The notes beneath the pieces are model-generated. The model was not told the DNA's origin and searched no databases. It was given only the letters and a program-made list of their open reading frames with translations. Of a stretch of 50,839 bases of DNA, positions 26,625 through 34,863 are shown piece after piece. The DNA comes from Xanthobacteraceae bacterium (lineage in GTDB: Bacteria; Pseudomonadota; Alphaproteobacteria; Rhizobiales; Xanthobacteraceae): contig JARLJA010000194.1 of assembly GCA_031291445.1 (NCBI GenBank), positions 1 through 50,839 of the forward strand, written 5' to 3'. The translations under genes and the position numbers were made by a program. Numbering within the stretch: the stretch's first letter is position 1; every line of letters begins with the position of its first letter.

Positions 26625-28139
26625 ATGACCAATCCGGACTCGACTGCCGTGGATAAGCACGGGCCGGCCAGCCTCCAGTCGGCGTGGCACGGGGTGCATT
26701 GGGGGCTCCCGCTCGCGGTTGCCGTGCTGGTCGCCGTGCTGCTGCTGCCGACGCCGGAAACGCTTCCGCTCGCCGGACACCGCATGCTGGCCATACTGGG
26801 CTTCGCCGTCGTGCTCTGGATCACGGAAGCGCTCGACTACGCGATCAGCGCCGTGGTGATCTCCGCCCTGATGGCCGTCCTGCTCGGCCTGTCGCCGTCA
26901 CTCGCCAATCCCAAGCTCCTGATCGGCACCGTGCAGGGCCTGACCATGGCCATGAGCGGGTTCGGCAACACCGCCCTCACCCTGGTCGCCGCCGCGCTGT
27001 TTCTCGCCGCGGCCATGTCAATCACCGGCCTCGACCGCCGCATCGCCCTCGTCATCCTGGCCCGGGTCGGCGCCCGGACCAGCCGCATCGTGATCGGCGC
27101 CATCGTCGTCTCGACGGTGCTGGCTTTTCTGGTCCCCAGCGCCACGGCGCGGGCCGCGACCGTGGTCCCGATCATGATGGGCATCATCCTCGCCTTCGGC
27201 GTCGAGAAAAAGAGCCGGTTCGCCGGCCTGTTGATGATCACCACGGTCCAGGCCGTCAGCATCTGGAATGTCGGCATCAAGACCGCGGCGGCCCAGAACA
27301 TGGTCGCCGTGGGCTTCATCCAGAAGATGCTCGGCCACGACGTGACCTGGTTCGACTGGTTCATCGCCGCCGCGCCGTTCTCGATCGCGATGTCGATCGG
27401 CCTCTACGCCATCATGATGGTCATGATGCCGCCCGAGACCCGCGAAATACCGGGCGGCCAGGCCAGCGTGCACAAGGCACTCGCAGAGCTCGGTCCGATG
27501 ACCGGGGCTCAGATCCGGCTGCTCACGGTGTCGCTGATCCTGCTCGGCTTCTGGGCGAGCGAGGGCCTGCTGCATTCCTTCGACAGTTCGACCACGACGA
27601 CGGTCGCGGTCGCGCTGCTGTTCCTGCCCGCCGTCGGGGTGATGGACTGGAAGAAGGCCAATGCGCTGATTCCATGGGGCACCGTGGTGCTGTTCGGCGT
27701 CGGCATCAGCCTCGGCACGGCGCTGCTGCAGACCCAGGCGGCGCAATGGCTGGCCAACCTGATCGTGACCTGGTTCGGCCTCAACGCCCTGCCAGCCTTC
27801 TCCATCCTCGCGGTCCTGGCCGCGTTCCTGGTCGTGATCCATCTCGGCTTCGCCAGCGCCACCGCGCTGGCCTCGTCGCTGATCCCGATCGTGATTGCAG
27901 TGCTGCAGAAGGTCGCCACTCCCGGGATCAACGTGCTGGGCATGACGCTGATCCTGCAGTTCGTCGTCAGTTTCGGCTTCATCCTTCCGGTCAATTCGCC
28001 ACAAGGCATGCTGGCCTATGGCACCGACACCTTCACCTCGCGGGACTTCGTTCGCACCGGCCTCGTCATCACGGTGCTGGCCTATGTCCTGGCGCTGGTG
28101 TTCGGCGCCACCTACTGGCGCTGGCTGGGTTACGTGTGA
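26625..28139 (+). CDS. DASS/SLC13-family anion symporter
   Basis: A 504-residue inner-membrane carrier with about 12 hydrophobic helices, of the divalent anion:sodium symporter (SLC13, CitT-like) family. Family-type segments are seen in W-I-T-E-A-L-D near residues 65-71, the S-x-T-like loops, and P-V-N-S-P-Q-G-M-L-A-Y-G-T near the C-terminus, matching the second sodium/substrate hairpin. It probably imports a di- or tricarboxylate or sulfate. The ATG at 26625 has an AGGGGGG ribosome site nine bases before; an in-frame ATG seven codons upstream lacks one. It follows the glycosyltransferases on the same strand by about 100 bases, with no clear functional link. It ends at a strong hairpin. Confidence 0.88.
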   Translation: MTNPDSTAVDKHGPASLQSAWHGVHWGLPLAVAVLVAVLLLPTPETLPLAGHRMLAILGFAVVLWITEALDYAISAVVISALMAVLLGLSPSLANPKLLIGTVQGLTMAMSGFGNTALTLVAAALFLAAAMSITGLDRRIALVILARVGARTSRIVIGAIVVSTVLAFLVPSATARAATVVPIMMGIILAFGVEKKSRFAGLLMITTVQAVSIWNVGIKTAAAQNMVAVGFIQKMLGHDVTWFDWFIAAAPFSIAMSIGLYAIMMVMMPPETREIPGGQASVHKALAELGPMTGAQIRLLTVSLILLGFWASEGLLHSFDSSTTTTVAVALLFLPAVGVMDWKKANALIPWGTVVLFGVGISLGTALLQTQAAQWLANLIVTWFGLNALPAFSILAVLAAFLVVIHLGFASATALASSLIPIVIAVLQKVATPGINVLGMTLILQFVVSFGFILPVNSPQGMLAYGTDTFTSRDFVRTGLVITVLAYVLALVFGATYWRWLGYV

Positions 28140-28199
28140 GGGATCCGGCGGTCGCGCCGGCCGATCCGACTCTCGTTGCATCCCGACCGTCATTCAGGC

Positions 28200-28231
28200 A
28201 TTGCGGCGGCGTTCCAAAACGCCGCCGCAAT
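28200..28231. terminator. Bidirectional hairpin terminator between convergent genes
   Basis: A perfect 14-bp stem (ATTGCGGCGGCGTT pairing with AACGCCGCCGCAAT) closes on a CCAA loop, in the gap between the convergent DASS and oleate hydratase genes. A short T-run (28236-28239) follows on the plus strand. Position and stem strength fit a terminator for the plus-strand operon and probably also stop transcripts from ohyA. Confidence 0.75.
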
Positions 28232-28242
28232 CCGGTTTTCTC

Positions 28243-29802
28243 TCAGGCGAATGCCTTCTCCAGGGACTCGGCGATCACACTGAGCGACTTGTCGTGGCGG
28301 GTGATCGGCGGAATCACCTTCTTGATGTTCATGAGCTCGTAGACCGCGGTCTGCGCCGCGCGCACCGAGTATTCCACCGTGAACACCACGTCGTCGGCGA
28401 CTTCGACGAACTGGCTGATGAACCCGAGATTCTTCGAGATCTTCGGCACCGGCAACGGACGATCCGTCTTCTTGCGTGGCATGAACATGCTGGTGATGTA
28501 GGGCATCCGGCACGGCACGCAGGTGGCGTGGTCGAACACACCGCGCTCGAAGTTGAGATGGCCGCACAATTCCTGGAGAATCTCGGCGCCGCCGCACTCC
28601 GACATCGGCTTTGCGACGAAGTCGCCGATCCGGTCCGGATGCAGCGCATAGCCCCAGAATACCTGGACGTCCCCGGGCTGATCGATGAAATGCGGCTGGT
28701 GATAGAGCACGACCGACATCAACCAGCGCGAGTCCTTGAACGTCACCAGTCCGCCGGTGCCGGCGGCGTTGCCGGTGAACGCCTCCATCTTGTCGAAGAA
28801 GGCGGGCGTCCGGCAGGTGGCGGTGAAGGAGGCCCAGTAGGATTCGGGGATCGACGAGTTGAACGCCGCCGGGTTGCCGAATTCGGGGCGGCCTTTGGCG
28901 ATCTTTTCCCACAGCGCCCAGCCCTGGCTGTCGGACCTGGTGAGGGGCTTCGGCGGGGCGGTCATTGAGCCCAGGCTCGAGGCATCGGTCATGGAGCCGT
29001 TCTGGAAGAACACCAGGTCGTCGGCGGCAAGCGTGACCGAACCGACGGCGCTGTCCGGCGCCATCACCAGGCGGCTGACGCGGAGCGTGCCGCCCTCCTC
29101 CACGAAGTCCATGTCGGTGACCGCGGCCTCGCCGATGAACCGCACCCCGCGCTCGGACAGCCAGCTGCTGAGCGGGCGGACGATGGCGTCATACTGATTG
29201 TAGACGGTGCGCTTGACCCCGGCGAGCGTCTCGATCCGGGGAAACTCGCTCATGAAGCGGTGCAGGTAGCGCTTGAGCTCGACGGCGCTGTGCCACGGCT
29301 GAAACGCGAAGGTGGTCTGCCACATGTACCAGAAATTGGTCTCGAAGAACGCCGGCGACAACCAGTCGGTGATGCGGCTGTCGCCGAGCTTCTCCTCCGA
29401 CGCTTCGGCCAGCCGCACCAGTTCGATGCGGTCGTGCATGGTGAAGCCCATGCTCGAGACGTCGACCTTGTGGCGGTTGCGATCGACCAGACGCGCCTGC
29501 GAATGCGCCTTGTAGTCCTGGTTGAAGGCGACGGTCTCTTCCCGGATCGTCCGCGACGGATCGGCCTGGGAGGGAATGCTCGACAACAGCCCCCAGGTGC
29601 ATTCGTAGTGATCGGTGGTGAGCATGCGGCCGCCGCGCAGCGTATAGGAACCGTCGGGAAGCCGCGCGCCATCGAGGCTGCCGCCGAACAGCGGCTGCTT
29701 CTCGTAGATGGTGATGTCCTGCCCGTTGACGCCGCCGTCGCGGATCATGAACGCCGCGCCAGCCAGCGAGCCGATGCCTCCGCCGATAAAATGAGCTTTC
29801 AT
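28243..29802 (-). CDS. ohyA: Oleate hydratase
   Basis: An FAD-dependent fatty acid hydratase (myosin-cross-reactive antigen family) that adds water to the cis-9 double bond of oleate to give 10-hydroxystearate. The 519-residue protein starts with a dinucleotide fold, G-G-G-I-G-S-L-A-G near residues 7-15, then E-K near 34 for FAD binding. The R-G-G-R-M-L-T-T-D-H-Y-E-C-T-W segment near 56-70 fits the conserved active-site Glu region, and W-Y-M-W-Q-T-T-F-A-F-Q-P-W-H the fatty acid site. Length is in the usual 520-640 range, on the short side. It may detoxify unsaturated fatty acids or alter membrane lipids. It stands alone with a divergent glycan gene upstream (266 bases apart). Confidence 0.92.
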   Translation of the reverse strand: MKAHFIGGGIGSLAGAAFMIRDGGVNGQDITIYEKQPLFGGSLDGARLPDGSYTLRGGRMLTTDHYECTWGLLSSIPSQADPSRTIREETVAFNQDYKAHSQARLVDRNRHKVDVSSMGFTMHDRIELVRLAEASEEKLGDSRITDWLSPAFFETNFWYMWQTTFAFQPWHSAVELKRYLHRFMSEFPRIETLAGVKRTVYNQYDAIVRPLSSWLSERGVRFIGEAAVTDMDFVEEGGTLRVSRLVMAPDSAVGSVTLAADDLVFFQNGSMTDASSLGSMTAPPKPLTRSDSQGWALWEKIAKGRPEFGNPAAFNSSIPESYWASFTATCRTPAFFDKMEAFTGNAAGTGGLVTFKDSRWLMSVVLYHQPHFIDQPGDVQVFWGYALHPDRIGDFVAKPMSECGGAEILQELCGHLNFERGVFDHATCVPCRMPYITSMFMPRKKTDRPLPVPKISKNLGFISQFVEVADDVVFTVEYSVRAAQTAVYELMNIKKVIPPITRHDKSLSVIAESLEKAFA

Positions 29803-30068
29803 GGTGGGATATCCTTCTTGCGCCGTCCGGACGTACCGCCCGGAGCCGGCAAGAAGCGACTAGATCAGTTGCCGGGCGACCTGCATGATCTGCGTCAAGG
29901 CTCGGTCCGCGGGACAGCGCGGACAATTCGACCGCGCTTGTGACCCTTGACAAATGTGGCCAAAATGGCCCCGTGAAAACGCGCTGCCGTCCTTGAGGGG
30001 ATGGCTCGCCCCTCACATGACCCGTCAACGGCCCGACGCCAGGTCGGGGCCTGGAGATCGCCGACGAA

Positions 30069-32132
30069 ATGACGACCCTGGTGACCGGCGGTGCAGGCTA
30101 TATCGGCGGTCACGTCGTCTCTGCGCTGATGCAAGCCGGCGAGCCGGTCTTCGTCATCGATAACCTGTCGAGCGGGCAGCGGGCCACGCTGCCACCGGAG
30201 GTCCCACTCGCCGTGGGCGACTGCGGCGACACGCAGTTGGTCGCCGCGGTAATCCGTGATCACGGCGTTTCGGCCGTCATTCACCTCGCCGCCCCCGGTA
30301 GCGTGACGGGGCCTGGACGCGATCCGGACGGCCTCTATCGCGGTCCGATCGCCACCCGCAATCTGCTCGAGGCGGCGGCAAATAACGGGGTTCGCCACAT
30401 CGTTCTCGCCTCGACAGCGGCGGTGTACGGCGATTCCGACCAGCTGCTCATCTCCGAGGACGCGCCGGCGCGACCGCTCTCGCCCGCTGCCTGGTCACGG
30501 CTGATGAGCGAGACCGTGCTGCAAGGCCTCGCTGCGGCCCATGGTCTCGCCTACGTCATCCTGCGTCCGTTCAGCGTTGCCGGAAGCGACCCGGGGCTTC
30601 ATCCGGATCTGGCCTGCGGCCATGGCGAAGCGCTGGTCCGGGTGGCGGTCGAAGCCGCTCTCGGCATTCGATCGCATCTCGACGTCTACGGCACCACCCA
30701 TCCCACCCCCGACGGCACTGCCCTGCGCGACTATGTTCACGTCGGCGACGTCGCCCGCGCCCATGTCGCGGCGCTGCGCTACCTGCGTGCCGGGGGCGCC
30801 AGCGCGACCTTCAATTGCGGCAGTGGCCGCGGCCATTCGGTGCGCGACACGGTCGCCACGGTGGAGCACGCCTGCGCGCACCCTGTCCCGGTGCGCTATG
30901 TCGGACCGCGGCCCGGCGATCCGGCACGGCTGGTGGCCGACAGCCGTCGCATTCGCGCGGCGCTGGCCTGGGCGCCGCGCTTCGACACGCTCGAAACCAT
31001 CGCCGCCCACACGCGCGACTGGGTGCTTGATCGGCAGGCTCGCCAGCAAGAAGCCACCGACGCATTCGCGAAGATCGTCGCGGTGTCCGGCGTCCCGGCG
31101 CCTCGATTGCAGCGGCTGTTGGCCGGGTTCGGATCCCGCTCTGGCCCCGCGCTCCGCGAGCCGGCCACAGTCAGGACGCCGGCGCCGGTCTCCAGCCTTC
31201 CCGCCCCCCCGATCCTCGCGACGCCGCGCGCCGACCAGGCCCGGACGCTGACCATCGGGATGACGACCGACGACGACTATGACGGCGTCTATTTCACCTT
31301 GCAGGCGATCCGCCTTCACCATCCGGAGATCCTGGACGACGTCGAATTCATCGTCGTCGACCACAACGCGGTCGGGCCCTGTTCACGGGCGCTCAAGGAG
31401 ATCGAAGCCCTGATCCCCAACTATCGATACATTCCCGAGGGCGGCTGTTCCGGCATGGCGGCCAGGGATCGCCTGTTCCAGGAGGCCAGCGGCGACTTCG
31501 TGCTGTGCCTCGACAGCCACGTCCTGTTGATGCCCGAAGCGCTGACGCGTCTGCTCGCTTACGTGAGGGCCAATCCCGCCACCCCGGACCTTCTGCAGGG
31601 CCCGATGGTGCACGCCGACCTGACGACCTGTTCGACCCACTTCACCCCCGGATGGCAGGCGGGAGCCTACGGCATCCGGGACGCCGAACCGGCCGGCGCC
31701 GACGTCGGGCTGGCGCCCTTCGAAATCCCGATGCAGGGGCTCGGGCTCCTTGCCTGCCGACGCGACGCGTGGCCGGGTCTCAACCCGGCGTTTCGCGGGT
31801 TCGGCGGCGAAGAGGGCTACCTTCACGAGAAGTTCCGCCAGCGCGGCGGCCGGGTGCTGTGCCTGCCGTTCCTGCGCTGGACGCCGCGGCCCCGACGCCC
31901 GCTGGGCTCTCCGCGCGCCAGCGGCTGGGACGATCGCGTGCGAAACTATCTGATCGGATTTCGCGAGCTCGGCTGGGACACGGCGCCGATCGTCGATCAT
32001 TTCAAGGCCTTCCTCGGCGCGCCGGTGTGGTCCGTGATCGCCGCGCAGCTGGGACCGGAGCTGGTGCCTGCCGACGAGGCGGGCGCGCCCGCCACCTGGC
32101 GGAACGCGACGGAGGAGACCCCGCCGTGCTGA
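30069..32132 (+). CDS. Epimerase-like domain fused to a GT2-like glycosyltransferase
   Basis: A 687-residue fusion. Residues 1-about 330 follow UDP-glucose 4-epimerase (GalE-type extended SDR): the NAD motif G7-G-A-G10-Y-I-G13, D-N-L-S-S-G near 33-38 and L-R-D-Y-V-H-V-G-D-V near 222-231. The catalytic Y-x-x-x-K is absent: the aligned segment is S-P-A140-A-W-S-R144-L-M-S-E, with Tyr replaced by Ala and Lys by Arg. Residues about 395-680 are a GT-A type transferase beginning T-I-G-M-T-T-D-D-D-Y-D-G-V-Y-F, with L-C-L-D-S-H-V near 480 in the place of a D-x-D. The epimerase part may bind NAD or a nucleotide-sugar without turning it over. The stop overlaps the GTG start of the next gene, so both are co-translated. 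Confidence 0.82.
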   Translation: MTTLVTGGAGYIGGHVVSALMQAGEPVFVIDNLSSGQRATLPPEVPLAVGDCGDTQLVAAVIRDHGVSAVIHLAAPGSVTGPGRDPDGLYRGPIATRNLLEAAANNGVRHIVLASTAAVYGDSDQLLISEDAPARPLSPAAWSRLMSETVLQGLAAAHGLAYVILRPFSVAGSDPGLHPDLACGHGEALVRVAVEAALGIRSHLDVYGTTHPTPDGTALRDYVHVGDVARAHVAALRYLRAGGASATFNCGSGRGHSVRDTVATVEHACAHPVPVRYVGPRPGDPARLVADSRRIRAALAWAPRFDTLETIAAHTRDWVLDRQARQQEATDAFAKIVAVSGVPAPRLQRLLAGFGSRSGPALREPATVRTPAPVSSLPAPPILATPRADQARTLTIGMTTDDDYDGVYFTLQAIRLHHPEILDDVEFIVVDHNAVGPCSRALKEIEALIPNYRYIPEGGCSGMAARDRLFQEASGDFVLCLDSHVLLMPEALTRLLAYVRANPATPDLLQGPMVHADLTTCSTHFTPGWQAGAYGIRDAEPAGADVGLAPFEIPMQGLGLLACRRDAWPGLNPAFRGFGGEEGYLHEKFRQRGGRVLCLPFLRWTPRPRRPLGSPRASGWDDRVRNYLIGFRELGWDTAPIVDHFKAFLGAPVWSVIAAQLGPELVPADEAGAPATWRNATEETPPC

Positions 32133-33316
32133 CCACGCCCGCGGATATTCGGGACCGTGCGCTGCTGGCGCTGCTGGGGGACATCCTGCGGCCCGACATC
32201 GCGCCGGCCGCCATCGGCGCACTGCGCCTGCGCCTGATGCAGAGCGGATTTTCCTGGCAGGCGCTGGTTGATCTGGCGCGCGAACAGGGCGTCCTGCTGC
32301 CGCTCACCTACGCCCTCTCCGGGCGAACCCTGCTGCCACCGGTTCCGCGATCGATCGCCAACACCGCCAACCATGTCGGCGTGCGGCTCACTGAGGCCTA
32401 TGCCCAACACCTCTCCTATCGCGAGGCGGACCGGCGGCAGCTCGAGGACATCCTGCGCATCCTCGACGGCATCGGGACCCTACCGCTGCTCCTGAAGGGC
32501 GCGCGCTACCTGGTGGCGCCGCTCGGCCCCTGGTGCGCAGCCCGCAGCATGGGCGACCTCGACATCCTGGTCCGGTCGCACGACGCCGCGCGCGCCTTCG
32601 CAGCGCTGAAGGGCGCGGGCTATCGCGAGATGATGGAGGACGGTTCGTCCTACGGGCCGGCCTATGCCTATCATTTGCCGCCGCTGGTGCATCCCGATCA
32701 CGCGCTGCCGGTCGAGATCCATGTCGACGCCCTTGCCGCCGCCGGCCGCCCGATCATGAGCACCGAGCAGGTGTGGTCCCGCGCCACGCGGGACGACGGC
32801 GCATCCTTCTTCGTGCTGCCGTCGCGGTGGCACGCCTTGCATGGCCTGCTCCATCACCAGATCCAGGATCGAGGCCACCTTCAGCGCGTGCTGAGCATCA
32901 AGGCCCTGTGGGAATGGACCATGCTGGCGCAGGCTTTTACCGAGCCCGACTGGGAGGCCATCAGGACCCATATGAGGTCCGCACACGCGCTGGACGTGCT
33001 CGACAGCTGGCAGTTGCAGGCGCAGCGGCTGTTCGGGCTCGATACGCCCGGCGACTGGGGGGCTTCGGCCGCCGCGCGGGCCCACGCCGATGCGACGTTT
33101 CGCAAGGCCTTCAGGCCGTACTGGCTGCGCCGCACCGGCACTATCGCCGACCAGCTCCGGGCCTCCTTCGCGCGGGAGACGCTCGCCAGCAAATACGACG
33201 TGCCGCTGTCGCGGGTGTCGCTGCTCCATGCCGGCAGGAACCTGATGGACCTGCTGCGACGGCATCGCGGCAACCTGCTGCAGCGCCTCACCGGGCTCCA
33301 GGATCAGCTCTGGTAG
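32126..33316 (+). CDS. Nucleotidyltransferase-like protein (NTP_transf_5 family)
   Basis: A 396-residue protein of the NTP_transf_5 group, which has the polymerase-beta nucleotidyltransferase fold. The metal site is S-M-G-D-L-D-I-L-V with D144 and D146, preceded by L-L-K-G-A-R-Y and followed by a third acidic strand, V-E-I-H-V-D-A. The substrate is unknown for the whole family. Family members recur beside PqqD-like and HprK-like genes in peptide and surface-glycan clusters, and that is the situation here (34864-35957). Translation starts at a GTG that overlaps the stop of the preceding fusion gene, with a strong GGAGGAG site at 32111-32117; the longer open frame is a shadow of that gene. Its end overlaps the convergent GT2-TPR gene by 29 bases. 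Confidence 0.75.
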   Translation: MLTTPADIRDRALLALLGDILRPDIAPAAIGALRLRLMQSGFSWQALVDLAREQGVLLPLTYALSGRTLLPPVPRSIANTANHVGVRLTEAYAQHLSYREADRRQLEDILRILDGIGTLPLLLKGARYLVAPLGPWCAARSMGDLDILVRSHDAARAFAALKGAGYREMMEDGSSYGPAYAYHLPPLVHPDHALPVEIHVDALAAAGRPIMSTEQVWSRATRDDGASFFVLPSRWHALHGLLHHQIQDRGHLQRVLSIKALWEWTMLAQAFTEPDWEAIRTHMRSAHALDVLDSWQLQAQRLFGLDTPGDWGASAAARAHADATFRKAFRPYWLRRTGTIADQLRASFARETLASKYDVPLSRVSLLHAGRNLMDLLRRHRGNLLQRLTGLQDQLW

Positions 33317-34424
33317 GCAAGGCCGACGCGCGCAGTTCGGCGAGACGCGCCTTCACCGCGCAGGCCTCGGGATCGGGCGAGGTGTGCGCCGCCTCACGAT
33401 AGAGCCGTGCCGCTTCGTCGAAGCGGCCGTCACGAAAGGCGCACAGCGCCAGCAGTTCGGCCGAGAGATGGCTGAACAGCGCCTTGTCGTAGGCGAGCTG
33501 AGGTTCGAAGAACGCATCACCGTCGATCGCCAGCAGCCGTTCCAGGATCGGGCGCGCGGTGTCGTGATCACCGCGGTCGACCGCGACCTGCGCCACCATC
33601 CACTGCAGGGCGAGGTTGTCCGGAAAATTCTCCAGTGCCTCGGCGAGCAGATCGTCGACCGCCTCGCCGCGCCGATGGCGCAGTTTCAGCAGGGCCAGGT
33701 GGAGGATGCTGTTGCCGAGCCCGCTGCGGGCGTCCGGCGCCAGCGCGCGGTGCCGCGCGATCCCGTTCGCCCACGCCTCGGCTGCGGCCTCCTCGTCGCC
33801 GGCGAGCCGCAGACAGTCGCCCAGGTGCCACCAGCAGAACAGGTTGTCCGGATCGCGCGCGAGATGGTCGCGCAGCAGCGGGATGTTGCGCGGGTTCTTG
33901 GGACGCTGATCCGCCTCGTAGCCGACGTGATGGAGGCTCAGATCGCTGCTGCCGACCTCGCGCCCGTCGGTGCCCATGACGGCCTCGATACCCGGCCAGA
34001 TGGTCTCGTGGATCACCCCGCGAAAGCGAATGCGCGGATCGTTGCGGAACAGGCGCAGCTCCGAATAGCCGGTCCAGCCGACACGCGGATGAAGCCGCAG
34101 CCGCCATGCCACCTTGGTGCCGTCGGCCAGGGCCCGCGGCAAGGCGTCGTCGTCAGGGACATCGAGCCGCTCGTCGGCGTCGATGTACAGGATCCAGTCG
34201 CTGCGGGCCTGTTCCAGCGCGAAATTGCGAGCGGCGGAGAAATCATCACACCAGGTGAAATGGTGCAGTCTGATGGGGAATTTCGTGGCAATGTCGATCG
34301 TATCGTCGCGCGAACCGGTGTCGACCACCACGATCTCGTCGACCCGGCCGGCGAGCGACCGCAGGCAGTCCGCGATGACGGCGGCCTCATCGCGGACGAT
34401 CAGGGCGGCGGTCACGCTGGTCAT
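33288..34424 (-). CDS. GT2 glycosyltransferase with TPR-like C-terminus
   Basis: A 378-residue transferase. The N-terminal GT2 domain (about 1-220) has A-L-I-V-R-D-E-A near 7-14, V-V-D-T-G-S-R-D-D-T near 33-42, A-R-N-F-A-L-E-Q and the metal-binding I-D-A-D-E near 79-83. The C-terminal part (about 195-360) is built of helical TPR-like units such as F-C-W-W-H-L-G-D-C-L-R-L-A-G and D-P-D-N. This GT2 plus TPR design is also that of SunS, the S-glycosyltransferase of the glycocin sublancin, although many lipopolysaccharide GT2 enzymes share it. Here it lies 69 bases downstream of a short Thr-rich protein gene on the same strand, making that protein a plausible acceptor. The last 29 bases overlap the convergent nucleotidyltransferase gene. 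Confidence 0.82.
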   Translation of the reverse strand: MTSVTAALIVRDEAAVIADCLRSLAGRVDEIVVVDTGSRDDTIDIATKFPIRLHHFTWCDDFSAARNFALEQARSDWILYIDADERLDVPDDDALPRALADGTKVAWRLRLHPRVGWTGYSELRLFRNDPRIRFRGVIHETIWPGIEAVMGTDGREVGSSDLSLHHVGYEADQRPKNPRNIPLLRDHLARDPDNLFCWWHLGDCLRLAGDEEAAAEAWANGIARHRALAPDARSGLGNSILHLALLKLRHRRGEAVDDLLAEALENFPDNLALQWMVAQVAVDRGDHDTARPILERLLAIDGDAFFEPQLAYDKALFSHLSAELLALCAFRDGRFDEAARLYREAAHTSPDPEACAVKARLAELRASALPTRADPGAR

Positions 34425-34493
34425 GTCACGCTGGTCGTATCGTGCAGGCGATGGCCCCGGCCCCGCCCGCCCCCGCCAGATGCCGGTGTGACG

Positions 34494-34793
34494 TCACGAT
34501 TTGGCGGGATGGCCCCGCGGCGGCTGCGTCGTCGTTGCCGCGGGCGCTCGCGTGGTGGTCGGAGATGGCGGAGAGGTCGTCGCCGGGGCCCCCGTTGTCG
34601 TGGGGCGGTGTGTCGTCGTGACGTTGGCCGACGCCGCATGCATGAACGCGTCGATGGTCAGGTCCGCCATGGTGAACGATACGATCATCGGTCCGACGAA
34701 CGCGCCGGTGCCGATCAGCCGCTTCAGGGTCGAGCGCTTGCCCTGATCCAGGCCGTCCAGGGCAGCCTCGAGATTTTGATCATTGTCATTCAT
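34494..34793 (-). CDS. Small Thr/Pro-rich protein, candidate modified-peptide precursor
   Basis: A 99-residue protein of no family I can name. Residues 1-20 are acidic and hydrophilic; K19-R-S-T-L-K-R25 is basic; 27-50 form a hydrophobic stretch (G-A-F-V-G-P-M-I-V-S-F near 30-40) ending in A-A-S-A at 53-56, which resembles an export signal with a late n-region or a RiPP leader with a core boundary. Residues 57-99 contain 14 Thr, 9 Pro and 3 Ser in a loose T-T-T-x-x-P repeat, a mucin-like tail with many possible O-linked sites and no Cys. Start is the ATG at 34793; a GTG at 34802 is possible. It lies between an HprK-like kinase and a GT2-TPR transferase in a five-gene run. Function as a glycosylated or phosphorylated substrate is inferred. 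Confidence 0.7.
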   Translation of the reverse strand: MNDNDQNLEAALDGLDQGKRSTLKRLIGTGAFVGPMIVSFTMADLTIDAFMHAASANVTTTHRPTTTGAPATTSPPSPTTTRAPAATTTQPPRGHPAKS

Positions 34794-34863
34794 CTGCAAC
34801 ACAACTCATCCGCAACGCATCAACCCGCTATTCACGCTTCGGTAAAGCGCTTTCGTACAGGAT

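Noticed and set aside
27018-28193. 391-codon open frame antisense to the DASS transporter
   Set aside because: Low-complexity Asp/Gln/Gly/His/Arg sequence produced by reading a hydrophobic membrane-protein gene backwards; the plus-strand gene is clear.
31505-33316. 603-codon frame covering the nucleotidyltransferase-like gene
   Set aside because: The first 207 codons are Arg-rich shadow of the epimerase-glycosyltransferase gene; a GTG with a strong ribosome site at 32126 is the better start.
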